DNA of 64,000 nucleotides from WRDF01 sp031552235 (GTDB taxonomy: Bacteria; Bacteroidota; Bacteroidia; Bacteroidales; Rikenellaceae): NCBI GenBank assembly GCA_031552235.1, contig JAVBMR010000008.1, positions 1-64,000 on the forward strand, written 5' to 3'. Below the pieces are notes generated by a model, which did no database searches, was not told the origin of the DNA, and worked only from the letters and a program-made list of their open reading frames with translations. This document shows, piece after piece, positions 8,355 through 16,138 of the stretch. A program made the position numbers and the translations under genes. Every line of letters starts with the position of its first letter. Within the stretch, counting starts at the first letter, position 1.

Positions 8355-9082
8355 TAAAAGACCTCGGGCTGATAGATTATATGGAGTGCTGGACACTCCA
8401 GCAAAAGTTCTTTGACGGGCTCGTTGCGGCCAAAACCGCGGGCGGGAGAGGTGCGGAAAATACGGGCGGCAGCCATATGGAGAGCGCTGGAAATGTTGCC
8501 GGGTGCAATCCCGGCGACCAAGTCCTACTGCTTTGCGAACACCCCCATGTGTACACGCTGGGCAAAAGCGGCAATGCAAACAACCTGCTGATCGATCCGG
8601 CGTTCATGGAGCGCATAGGGGCGGCATACTACACGGTCGACCGCGGCGGCGATATAACCTACCACGGCCCCGGCCAGCTTGTGGGCTATCCGATACTCGA
8701 TCTGGAACGTCTCGGAATGGGACTGAAAGATTACGTACACGGGCTGGAACAGGCGATAATCGACACGCTCGCGCGTTATGGGATCGAGGGCGAGAGGTGC
8801 GGCGGCGCGGCAGGGGTGTGGATTCCGGCCGACAGGGAAAGGCCGCTTCGGAAGATCGCGGCTATAGGGGTGCGCAGCTCCCGGTTTGTGACCATGCACG
8901 GTTTCGCGCTGAACGTGGAGCCGGCCATGGAGTATTTTTCATATATAAACCCTTGCGGGTTTACCGACCGCAGTGTAACATCCATCGCGCTTGAAACGGG
9001 CATGGAAATTGGGATGGGCGATGTGAAGCGGGTGTTTACCGAAGCCTTCGAAAAGGTTTTCGGCGTGAGTGCAGAGAGGTAA
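8339..9082 (+). CDS. lipB: Octanoyl-[ACP]:protein N-octanoyltransferase LipB
   Basis: LipB transfers octanoate from acyl carrier protein to lipoyl domains before LipA acts. The frame contains the family motifs RGGDITYHGPGQLVGYPILD, the catalytic lysine in RKIAAIGV and the catalytic cysteine in INPCGFTDRSVTSI. The frame is open back to 8129 inside lipA, but homology-like sequence begins at VGDVIVKDLGLIDY. I choose the GTG at 8339, overlapping lipA by 16 bases. A non-canonical start slightly downstream is possible, because the next ATG (8381) would cut the fold. About 20 Gly/Ala-rich residues between the first helix and QVLLLCEHPHVYTLGK look like a lineage-specific insertion. Confidence 0.9.
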   Translation: MGDVIVKDLGLIDYMECWTLQQKFFDGLVAAKTAGGRGAENTGGSHMESAGNVAGCNPGDQVLLLCEHPHVYTLGKSGNANNLLIDPAFMERIGAAYYTVDRGGDITYHGPGQLVGYPILDLERLGMGLKDYVHGLEQAIIDTLARYGIEGERCGGAAGVWIPADRERPLRKIAAIGVRSSRFVTMHGFALNVEPAMEYFSYINPCGFTDRSVTSIALETGMEIGMGDVKRVFTEAFEKVFGVSAER

Positions 9083-9120
9083 CATAAAAGTCGATCCACA
9101 ATAATACCTCTACGGTGCAG

Positions 9121-9217
9121 TATGCCGCAGGCAAGGGGCGCGAGCGAGCTTCTGGCGAGCAAAGCAGCCCGCCGCGTGGGGCGGCGGCAGGCTGCCGGTG
9201 TCACTGAAGCGACACCG
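9121..9217. repeat. GC-rich hairpin array, copy at 9.1 kb
   Basis: Between lipB and recJ lie several adjacent hairpins. One is a 32-base imperfect palindrome, GCAGCCCGCCGC.. to ..GGCAGGCTGC (9164-9195). Another pairs CGGTGTC/GACACCG (9196-9202 and 9211-9217). The 32-base core recurs in the opposite orientation at 37581-37612 with two differences, and similarity extends about 25 bases further on its upstream side. No coding potential is seen. Confidence 0.7.
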
Positions 9218-9330
9218 TTAATATAAATACAGGACCACGCAAAGACGACTCGGAAAAGAGACAAGGTAAGGCTCTGTCCGTGTCATGGAAATGATTAATA
9301 ATTAATAATACATATAAAATTTGAAAGGTT

Positions 9331-11103
9331 ATGCCAATAGCAAAACAATGGGTGCTCATGGAACAGGGCGGCCCGCAGGCGGTGAGCGAACTCGCCACCT
9401 CGCTGGGTATCCACCCTGTCCTTGCGAACCTCTTAGTACAGCGTGGCATAGAGACAAAAGGGGAGGCCGAACGCTTCTTCCACCCTTCGCTGGCGGATCT
9501 TCACGATCCCTTCCTGATGAAGGACATGGAAAAAGCTGTCGAGCGCATCTCCCGCGCCCTCGAACAGGGCGAGAAGATTATGGTCTACGGCGACTACGAC
9601 GTGGACGGGACGACCGCGGTCGCTCTCGTTTATAGTTTCCTGCGCCAGCTGGGCCATAAAGAGTTGCTGTTCTATATCCCCGACAGGTATACCGAAGGTT
9701 ACGGTATATCGATCAAGGGTATAGACTTCGCCCACAGGAACGGTGTGACGCTCGTCATCACCCTCGACTGCGGGATCAAGGCGACCGAAAAAGTTCTCTA
9801 TGCGAAAGAAAAAGGAATCGATTTCATCATCTGCGACCACCACCTGCCTGGCGATACCATCCCGGCGGCCGTAGCGGTGCTCGATGCCAAACGCCCCGAC
9901 TGCGACTACCCGTTCAAGGAGCTGTCCGGTTGCGGCGTGGGCTTCAAACTGGTGCAGGCCTACTCGCAGACGCACAGTATGCCGTTCAAGGATATCGAGC
10001 GCCTGCTGGATTTGGTGACTGTCAGCATCGCGTCGGACATCGTGCCGCTCACGGGCGAGAACCGCATCCTGGCCCATTACGGCCTGAAGCGCCTCAACGA
10101 AAAACCGAACAAGGGCCTGCAATCCATCGTAAGGATTTGCGGCCTTGAAGAGCACGAGATCACCATCGACGACATCGTGTTCAAGATCGGGCCGCGCATC
10201 AACGCAGCGGGCCGCATGGCGGTCGACAGGGAGGAGGAAGCCGCGGCGCCTTCGGGCGGCCATTGGGCGGTGAACCTCATGGTGGAGCGCGACGAATCGG
10301 CCGCCGAGGAGTTCGGCAACCAAATCGACCTCTACAACTCCGACCGCAAGACCATCGACCGTTCGGTAACCGTCGAGGCGCACGAATATGTCGAAAGCCG
10401 GCCGGAATTCAAGTCGCTCAAGAGCATCGTGGTGTACAATCCCCAGTGGATGAAGGGCATCGTCGGCATCGTTGCGTCGAGGCTTATTGAGACGTATTAC
10501 AAGCCCACCGTAGTGCTCACCATGAGCAACGGGTTCGTTACGGGTTCAGCGAGGAGCGTCCCGGGTTTCGACCTCTACCAGGCTGTGGAATCGTGCGCCG
10601 ACCTGCTTGAGAATTTCGGAGGACACATGTATGCCGCCGGAATGACCATGAAGCCCGAGAATGTGGAGGAGTTCACAAAACGCTTCAACGCCTACGTGGA
10701 GGAGAATATCGACCCCCAGATGCTTATTCCCCAAGTGGAGATAGACGCCGCGCTGCTGTTCAGCGACATCACGCCCAAGTTCCGCCGCGACCTGTCATCG
10801 TTCCAGCCCTTCGGTCCGGGGAACACGGCGCCGGTATTCATGACCCAAGGGGTGAGCAACCGCGGCGACGCCAAACTCGTCGGGGCCACCAGAGAACACC
10901 TGCGCATGGACCTCACCCAAAAGGAGAAGCCGAACACCTCGATCCCGGCGATAGCGTTCCAACAACCCTCGCACTACGAATACATCCGCAGCGGCCGTCC
11001 CGTCGACGTATGTTACACCATCGTCGAAAACCACTACCGAGGATTCGTAACCCCTCAACTCCGCATAAAAGACATAAAAATCCCTATGATAAAGAATATG
11101 TAG
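9331..11103 (+). CDS. recJ: Single-stranded-DNA-specific exonuclease RecJ
   Basis: RecJ is a 5'-3' exonuclease on single-stranded DNA used in recombination and mismatch repair. The 590-residue protein has DHH-family motif I VYGDYDVDGTTA (Asp88, Asp90, Asp92), the DHH motif at 168-170 (CDHHLPG), and the DHHA1 signature ENFGGHMYAAGMTM. A C-terminal OB-type domain contains PFGPGNTAPVF. The length is usual for the family. It is monocistronic and converges on sppA, with a palindromic element between the two stops. Confidence 0.95.
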   Translation: MPIAKQWVLMEQGGPQAVSELATSLGIHPVLANLLVQRGIETKGEAERFFHPSLADLHDPFLMKDMEKAVERISRALEQGEKIMVYGDYDVDGTTAVALVYSFLRQLGHKELLFYIPDRYTEGYGISIKGIDFAHRNGVTLVITLDCGIKATEKVLYAKEKGIDFIICDHHLPGDTIPAAVAVLDAKRPDCDYPFKELSGCGVGFKLVQAYSQTHSMPFKDIERLLDLVTVSIASDIVPLTGENRILAHYGLKRLNEKPNKGLQSIVRICGLEEHEITIDDIVFKIGPRINAAGRMAVDREEEAAAPSGGHWAVNLMVERDESAAEEFGNQIDLYNSDRKTIDRSVTVEAHEYVESRPEFKSLKSIVVYNPQWMKGIVGIVASRLIETYYKPTVVLTMSNGFVTGSARSVPGFDLYQAVESCADLLENFGGHMYAAGMTMKPENVEEFTKRFNAYVEENIDPQMLIPQVEIDAALLFSDITPKFRRDLSSFQPFGPGNTAPVFMTQGVSNRGDAKLVGATREHLRMDLTQKEKPNTSIPAIAFQQPSHYEYIRSGRPVDVCYTIVENHYRGFVTPQLRIKDIKIPMIKNM

Positions 11104-11126
11104 GGTTATTCCATACGGTTTGCACT

Positions 11127-11294
11127 GTTCTTTCTTGCAAGAAAGAACCAAAGAACTCTTCTGAGATACTGCGTATCTCTTGATTTCTCAACAAGATGAA
11201 AGGGAGGCCCGAACGGGCCTCCCTTTCATCTTGTAAAGTAGCAGGAAACGAAGTTTCCAAAAAAGTTTTCTGGTTCTCTTTTACAAAAGAGAAC
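11127..11294. repeat. Palindromic intergenic element, copy A (between convergent recJ and sppA)
   Basis: The left outer arm at 11127-11148 is a perfect palindrome (GTTCTTTCTTG plus its complement). It is followed by hairpin GAGATAC/GTATCTC (11163-11179), a perfect 21-bp central stem (11191-11211 with 11214-11234), hairpin GGAAAC/GTTTCC (11244-11258), and the right outer arm GTTCTCTTTT/AAAAGAGAAC (11273-11294). The same modules recur at 22156-22326 and 29706-29874 with different central stems. The stems could also act as a terminator for both genes. Confidence 0.85.
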
Positions 11295-11317
11295 AAAATA
11301 AGCAGTATAAAATATAC

Positions 11318-13396
11318 CTACAATATTTCTATATCATAGAGGATTCTTGCTTGGACGGCGTGTTGTGCGTCGAGCATGTTTATGACTGCGTTGTAGTGGC
11401 GGAGGGTTTCGCCGAGGGTGGAGTTGACGCTGATCTCTTCCGAGCCAATGAGGGAGCGCATGATGGCCGAGATGTTGTCGGGCGAGTCGACCACTTCCCA
11501 AACGTTGTAATCGGAGCCTACGCCAGCTCTCTCCGCGGCCAGCGTGATCGCGTCCATTATGCCGCCATTGCCGTCGATAAGGCCGTTCAGGGAGGCATCC
11601 ACACCCGACCATACACGGCCGCCGCCTATGGCATCAACAGCATTCGGGGTCATGTTGCGGCCGTCGGCAACGTGGCCTATGAATGTTTCGTAGGCGGCTT
11701 CGACCTGCTTCTGATAGAACCGGCGCTCGAAGCCGCTGAGTCCGCGAAATCCCGATCCGATGTCGGCCGAAGGATTGGTCTTGGCCACATCTACCGTTAT
11801 CCCGAGATTTTTGTCCAACGCTTCGCCGACGTCGAATAGTATGCTGAAAACGCCTATCGAACCTGTCAGCGTGGTGCGGTCGGCCATTATGACATCGGCC
11901 GGACACGCAATATAGTACCCTCCCGAAGCGGCCATGCCGCCCATGGACACTACTACCGGTTTCTCCAACCGCGTCAGTTCCATCTCGCGCCATATTACCT
12001 CCGAGCCGAGCATGCTGCCTCCCGGGGAGTTTACGCGCAGCACAACCGCTTTCACATCTCCGTCTTCACGCGCCGACCTGAGTTTCTCGACGATAGTATT
12101 ACCGCTTATCGAACCACCTTGGCTCTCGCCGCTGGTTATTTCGCCGTCGGCATAGACTATCGCAATTTTATGCTCGGATGCACGGCCCTTGTGGCCCGAC
12201 TTCACGCTTTTTATGTAATCGTAAAGCGAAACGACGTTAGGCACGGGCGAAGGGATTCCGGCAACCTCGAAACCGGTTTCTTCCACGCAGTCCGCGTCTT
12301 CAGGTATTTCGCATTCGGCAGAATCGGCCCATGTATACTCTGCCTCAAGTTTGTCAGGCATGGCCGCATCCGCGAAGCGCTTCCAGAAATCAAACGCGGC
12401 CGCGCTTTCCGTTTCAATGCAGTCCGAGGTCATGTATATAGCCGTGGTGTCTCCCGGCTGCTCTATCGTCACAGTCCATTCTTCTTCGCCACATCCTTCC
12501 GTTTCGTATTCTTCCCAGTCCTGGTAGTCGCCTATGGTTTCGTACCCTTCGGCCAGGCGTCCGAGCATGTCGATGACCTGGTCCTCATAGAGGATACCGT
12601 CTATCATTCCGGCATCGTAGGCCATCTCGGGCGACGCTATCGTCAGGTCGCTCGCGTATGCCGAGAGCACCTGCTTGTCTATGCCGCGCGACTCCGATAT
12701 GTCCGACAATATGGCGTCCCAGATCGAACCCAGTATCGTGTTCATCTGTTCGCGGTTTTCGGGGCTCATTCGGTCGAGCATGAACGGCTCGACCGCCGAC
12801 TTGAACGACCCGTGGCGTATTATCTCGGCACGGATATCCAGCTTGTCCAGCAAGCCCTTGTAGAACATTACCCCTGACGATATCCCGCGCCAGTCTATCT
12901 CGCCCTCGGGATTGAGGTAAATGAGGTCGGCGACCGAAGAGAGGTAATAGCCCGACTGCGAATAGTTGTCGGCGTAGCTTATGATGAATTTCCCCGATTC
13001 GCGGAACTTTTCCAAGGCCGCCCTCAGTTCCTCCGTATTGGCCAGCGATATGTCGTCACCATACCCGACATTGATATATATCCCGCTGATGTTATGGTCG
13101 CTGGCAGCGTTCTCGACCGCCGCCACGGCCTGCAGGATAGTGTTCGAGTTGTCGATGCGCACCCGTCCAAGTCCGTCGGAAACGAACGGCGATGCCGACG
13201 GCGAATCCGTGATCCCTTCCTTGAGGTCGATCATAAGCACCGAATTGGCCTTCAGCTTCGGCGTCGCGTAGGCCGTGAAATTTTCGCCGACCATTGCCGC
13301 GAACATCACAAGGAGGAAAAACCCGAAGAATCCCAATACTATATTCCCGGCCACAAAAGCCAGCAGCGAGGCAAAAAACGTTTTAGCAAAATTCAT
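11318..13396 (-). CDS. sppA: Signal peptide peptidase SppA, 67K-type, with acidic insertion
   Basis: SppA is a membrane-anchored serine protease that digests cleaved signal peptides. The 692-residue protein has an N-terminal membrane helix (about 5-37), a first ClpP-like repeat with the general-base lysine in GSFKSAVEPF (Lys199), and a second repeat with the nucleophile in GGMAASGGYY (Ser491). Both catalytic residues are in place, so it should be active. Between the repeats, residues about 291-386 form an acidic, Cys-containing stretch (EEYETEGCGEEEW, ECEIPEDADC) not expected in the family, so the protein is about 100 residues longer than typical Bacteroidota SppA. The ATG at 13396 is followed by a standard anchor. 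Confidence 0.93.
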   Translation of the reverse strand: MNFAKTFFASLLAFVAGNIVLGFFGFFLLVMFAAMVGENFTAYATPKLKANSVLMIDLKEGITDSPSASPFVSDGLGRVRIDNSNTILQAVAAVENAASDHNISGIYINVGYGDDISLANTEELRAALEKFRESGKFIISYADNYSQSGYYLSSVADLIYLNPEGEIDWRGISSGVMFYKGLLDKLDIRAEIIRHGSFKSAVEPFMLDRMSPENREQMNTILGSIWDAILSDISESRGIDKQVLSAYASDLTIASPEMAYDAGMIDGILYEDQVIDMLGRLAEGYETIGDYQDWEEYETEGCGEEEWTVTIEQPGDTTAIYMTSDCIETESAAAFDFWKRFADAAMPDKLEAEYTWADSAECEIPEDADCVEETGFEVAGIPSPVPNVVSLYDYIKSVKSGHKGRASEHKIAIVYADGEITSGESQGGSISGNTIVEKLRSAREDGDVKAVVLRVNSPGGSMLGSEVIWREMELTRLEKPVVVSMGGMAASGGYYIACPADVIMADRTTLTGSIGVFSILFDVGEALDKNLGITVDVAKTNPSADIGSGFRGLSGFERRFYQKQVEAAYETFIGHVADGRNMTPNAVDAIGGGRVWSGVDASLNGLIDGNGGIMDAITLAAERAGVGSDYNVWEVVDSPDNISAIMRSLIGSEEISVNSTLGETLRHYNAVINMLDAQHAVQARILYDIEIL

Positions 13397-13463
13397 CTAT
13401 GTCGATATTTTATTATCCAGCCCGAAGCATATTCTAATATTCTGTAAATATAGTGACTTTTCA

Positions 13464-13471
13464 TATCTTTG
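13464..13471 (+). promoter_or_regulatory. -7 box (TATCTTTG) for mrp
   Basis: TATCTTTG lies 24 bases before the mrp ATG in the divergent sppA-mrp gap. Confidence 0.55.
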
Positions 13472-13495
13472 TGTATCTGTAAACGATAAACGATA

Positions 13496-14554
13496 ATGAA
13501 AGAAAAGATTACCGGCATATTGGATGGCATCATACATCCGGAAACCGAAAAAGGGCTTGTCGGCTCGGGGATTGTAGAGAACGTGTCAGCCTCGCCTGAA
13601 AGCGTAAGCGTGACGCTGGCCTTCCCGAAAAAGCGCGACCCGTTCATCAACTCCATACGGCGTCAGGCGCTGGAACAGCTCGGCGCAGCATTCCCCGAAT
13701 TGGCAGGAAAGATATCGGTAGTGGTTAAGGAAGGCGTTGCCAAAAACGCGGCCGCAGCGCCGAAACCCGAGCCGGTATCCGGTTTGGCGGGGGTAAAAAA
13801 GATAATCGGCGTGTCATCCGCCAAGGGCGGGGTCGGCAAATCGACCGTAGCGGTAAACCTCGCCGTGACGCTGGCCTCGATGGGCTACAAGACCGGCATT
13901 CTTGACGCTGACGTCTACGGGCCTTCGCTCCCCAAGATGCTGGGACTGGAAGGCTACCTGCCCGAAGCCAACGAACGCGACGGGCAGACCTACATGATCC
14001 CGGCCGAAGCATACGGCGTCAAGGTCATGTCGATAGGTTTTTTCATCCGCCCGGACGACGCACTGGTATGGCGCGGCCCGATGGCGACCGGAGCGCTCAA
14101 ACAGCTTATCCACCAGACCGAGTGGGGCGCACTCGACATACTCGTCCTGGACATGCCCCCCGGAACCGGCGACGTACACCTCACGCTTTTAGGCGAAATG
14201 AAAGTCGACGGCGCCGTCATAGTCAGCACGCCGCAGGAGGTGGCGCTGGCCGATGTGGTGCGCGGCATCTCCATGTTCAGGGCCGACCACATAAACGTCC
14301 CGGTGCTTGGGATAATCGAGAACATGGCATGGTTCACGCCTGAAGAGTTGCCGGATAAGAAATATTTCATCTTCGGCCGCGAAGGTGCGGCGCGCCTTGC
14401 CGAGGAAACCGGAGTCCCGTTGCTTGGGCAGATCCCGTTGATAATGGCGGCTATGGATGGCGGCGACACGGGCAAACCGGCCGTAACGACCTCAGCCGAA
14501 GCGGTTAAGTACTACGAACACATGGCGCGGGCGATTGTTAATAACATTCCTTAA
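13496..14554 (+). CDS. mrp: Mrp/ApbC-family iron-sulfur cluster carrier ATPase
   Basis: This P-loop ATPase of the Mrp/NBP35 group is thought to carry iron-sulfur clusters to apoproteins. The 352-residue protein has an N-terminal MIP18/DUF59-type domain (about 1-80), an Ala/Pro linker, and a deviant Walker A SSAKGGVGKSTVAVN (KGGVGKST at 110-117). DMPPGTGDVHLTL and ENMAWFTPEEL are further family motifs. The CxxC pair found in many Mrp proteins is not seen after ENMAW, which I believe is common in Bacteroidota homologs. It is transcribed alone, divergently from sppA. Confidence 0.92.
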   Translation: MKEKITGILDGIIHPETEKGLVGSGIVENVSASPESVSVTLAFPKKRDPFINSIRRQALEQLGAAFPELAGKISVVVKEGVAKNAAAAPKPEPVSGLAGVKKIIGVSSAKGGVGKSTVAVNLAVTLASMGYKTGILDADVYGPSLPKMLGLEGYLPEANERDGQTYMIPAEAYGVKVMSIGFFIRPDDALVWRGPMATGALKQLIHQTEWGALDILVLDMPPGTGDVHLTLLGEMKVDGAVIVSTPQEVALADVVRGISMFRADHINVPVLGIIENMAWFTPEELPDKKYFIFGREGAARLAEETGVPLLGQIPLIMAAMDGGDTGKPAVTTSAEAVKYYEHMARAIVNNIP

Positions 14555-15161
14555 CTGTTTCATGTGAGGCAGGGGTGGAGCACCGCAGGGACGGCATGGC
14601 GCACGCCTGTCCGTAAATGTGGCCGGCGGCGACACTATCAGCTGAAAATCAACCGTGTCCGCATGTAAAGAATCGCGCTGTTTTTCTTATTATCAACGAA
14701 ATTTGCTATATTGCGTGTTGAAAGCATATAATTACAACCGATTAAAAACAAGGCACTTAATATTTTGTCGGCCATCTGTCGAAAACCATGGATGAAAGTG
14801 TTGAAAAATAATGGAGCTTTTAACGCGGTTCGATTTGTTTTATTCGACAGACGGTATGTATAGATAATTATCCGTAATATCCAACAAAAAAATACTACCG
14901 AAAGCTGAAAATAAATCAACCCGCATACTGTCCCGGATGTCAATAAAATTATGGTGTTTATTTGTTCATAACCGAAATAAACAAATGTTGATAACCCATA
15001 ATTTATATGATCTGACCCATTTAAAGACACTGTTTCCGATGTGCATATGTTTTCGTAAAAACAACAAGGAAAATTAGGCGGCAGGTTACCAACATTATCA
15101 ACGCCGTTTATTATTGTTGTTTTCTATATTTAAACTTTTAATAAAGAAAAAATAAATAAAA
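14555..15161. other. 607-base AT-rich gap between mrp and nadA
   Basis: The first 80 bases hold a GC-rich imperfect hairpin (around GGACGGCATGGC / GCACGCCTGTCC, 14590-14617). The remainder is markedly AT-rich. A 130-codon minus-strand frame (14638-15030) encodes hydrophobic stretches but shows no recognisable family, signal or promoter, so I do not call it a gene. The last 60 bases before nadA are poly(A/T)-rich and probably contain its promoter, but no clean TAnnTTTG box is seen. Confidence 0.5.
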
Positions 15162-16100
15162 ATGTCTTCGCCGAAAGATTACGCGGAAAGGATCGACCGC
15201 CTCAAAAAAGAAAAGAACGCCGTGATCCTCGCGCATTACTACACACTGCCCGAGGTGCAGGAGGTCGCCGATTTCATTGGCGACTCGCTCGCGCTGTCGC
15301 AGCAGGCCGCGGCGACCGATGCCGATATCATAGTCTTCGCCGGAGTGAATTTCATGGGCGAAACCGCCAAGGTATTGTCGCCGGGCAAAAAGGTCCTGCT
15401 TCCCGACCCGGCGGCGGGATGTTCGCTGGCCGAATCCTGCCCGGCGGCCGAGTTCGCAAAATTCAAAGTCGAGTATCCCGGCCATGTGGTAATTTCGTAT
15501 GTGAACACAACGGTGGACGTGAAGGCCCTTACCGATATATGCTGCACCTCGACCAACGCCCTCGAAATCGTGCGTTCGGTGCCCGCTGGGCGCGGGATCA
15601 TCTTCGCACCCGACCGGAACCTCGGCGATTACATTAAACGCGTCACAGGCCGCGAAAATATGGTATTATGGGACGGCGCATGTCATGTGCATGAAAAGTT
15701 TTCGGTCGAGAAAATACTGGAGATTAAAAAGCAATACCCTGATGCAAAAGTATTGGCCCACCCGGAGTGCAAGGCCCCCGTGCTCTTAGTATCGGATTTC
15801 GTGGGGAGTACCGCGGCGTTGCTGGGATTCACAAAGACAGACAGTTCGAAAGAATACATTGTGGTTACCGAGTCGGGAATCCTTTATGAAATGCGCAAGG
15901 CCAATCCGGGAAAGACATTCATCCCCGCCCCTCCGATTGATTCGACGTGCGGATGCAACGACTGCGAATACATGAAACTCGTGACACTTGAAAAGATATA
16001 CGATTGCCTTGCCCGCGAAAGCAACGAGATCACTATACCGGAAGAGATAAGGCGGCAGGCTGAGGTTTCGATACGCGCCATGCTCGACCTTTCGAAATAA
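15162..16100 (+). CDS. nadA: Quinolinate synthase NadA
   Basis: NadA condenses iminoaspartate with dihydroxyacetone phosphate to quinolinate, the first committed intermediate of NAD synthesis. The 312-residue protein contains LAHYYTLPEVQEVADFIGDS, FMGETAKVL, LPDPAAGCSLAESC, the HPECKAPV motif and the C-terminal PIDSTCGCNDCEYMKL. The cysteines in these motifs provide the three ligands of the [4Fe-4S] cluster. No nadB or nadC gene is next to it. The S46-family gene starts 38 bases downstream and may be read through. Confidence 0.95.
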   Translation: MSSPKDYAERIDRLKKEKNAVILAHYYTLPEVQEVADFIGDSLALSQQAAATDADIIVFAGVNFMGETAKVLSPGKKVLLPDPAAGCSLAESCPAAEFAKFKVEYPGHVVISYVNTTVDVKALTDICCTSTNALEIVRSVPAGRGIIFAPDRNLGDYIKRVTGRENMVLWDGACHVHEKFSVEKILEIKKQYPDAKVLAHPECKAPVLLVSDFVGSTAALLGFTKTDSSKEYIVVTESGILYEMRKANPGKTFIPAPPIDSTCGCNDCEYMKLVTLEKIYDCLARESNEITIPEEIRRQAEVSIRAMLDLSK

Positions 16101-16138
16101 ACCATAACACAATACCGCATAACCTAAATCTTACCGAT

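Noticed and set aside
11100..11310. CRISPR array or attC-type integron cassette as explanation for the palindromic elements
   Set aside because: There are no regularly spaced direct repeats with unique spacers, no cas genes and no integron integrase nearby; copies are single and tens of kb apart.
14638..15030. 130-codon minus-strand frame with hydrophobic segments between mrp and nadA
   Set aside because: AT-rich background makes such frames likely; no family, start context or promoter is visible, so it is only mentioned in the gap description.
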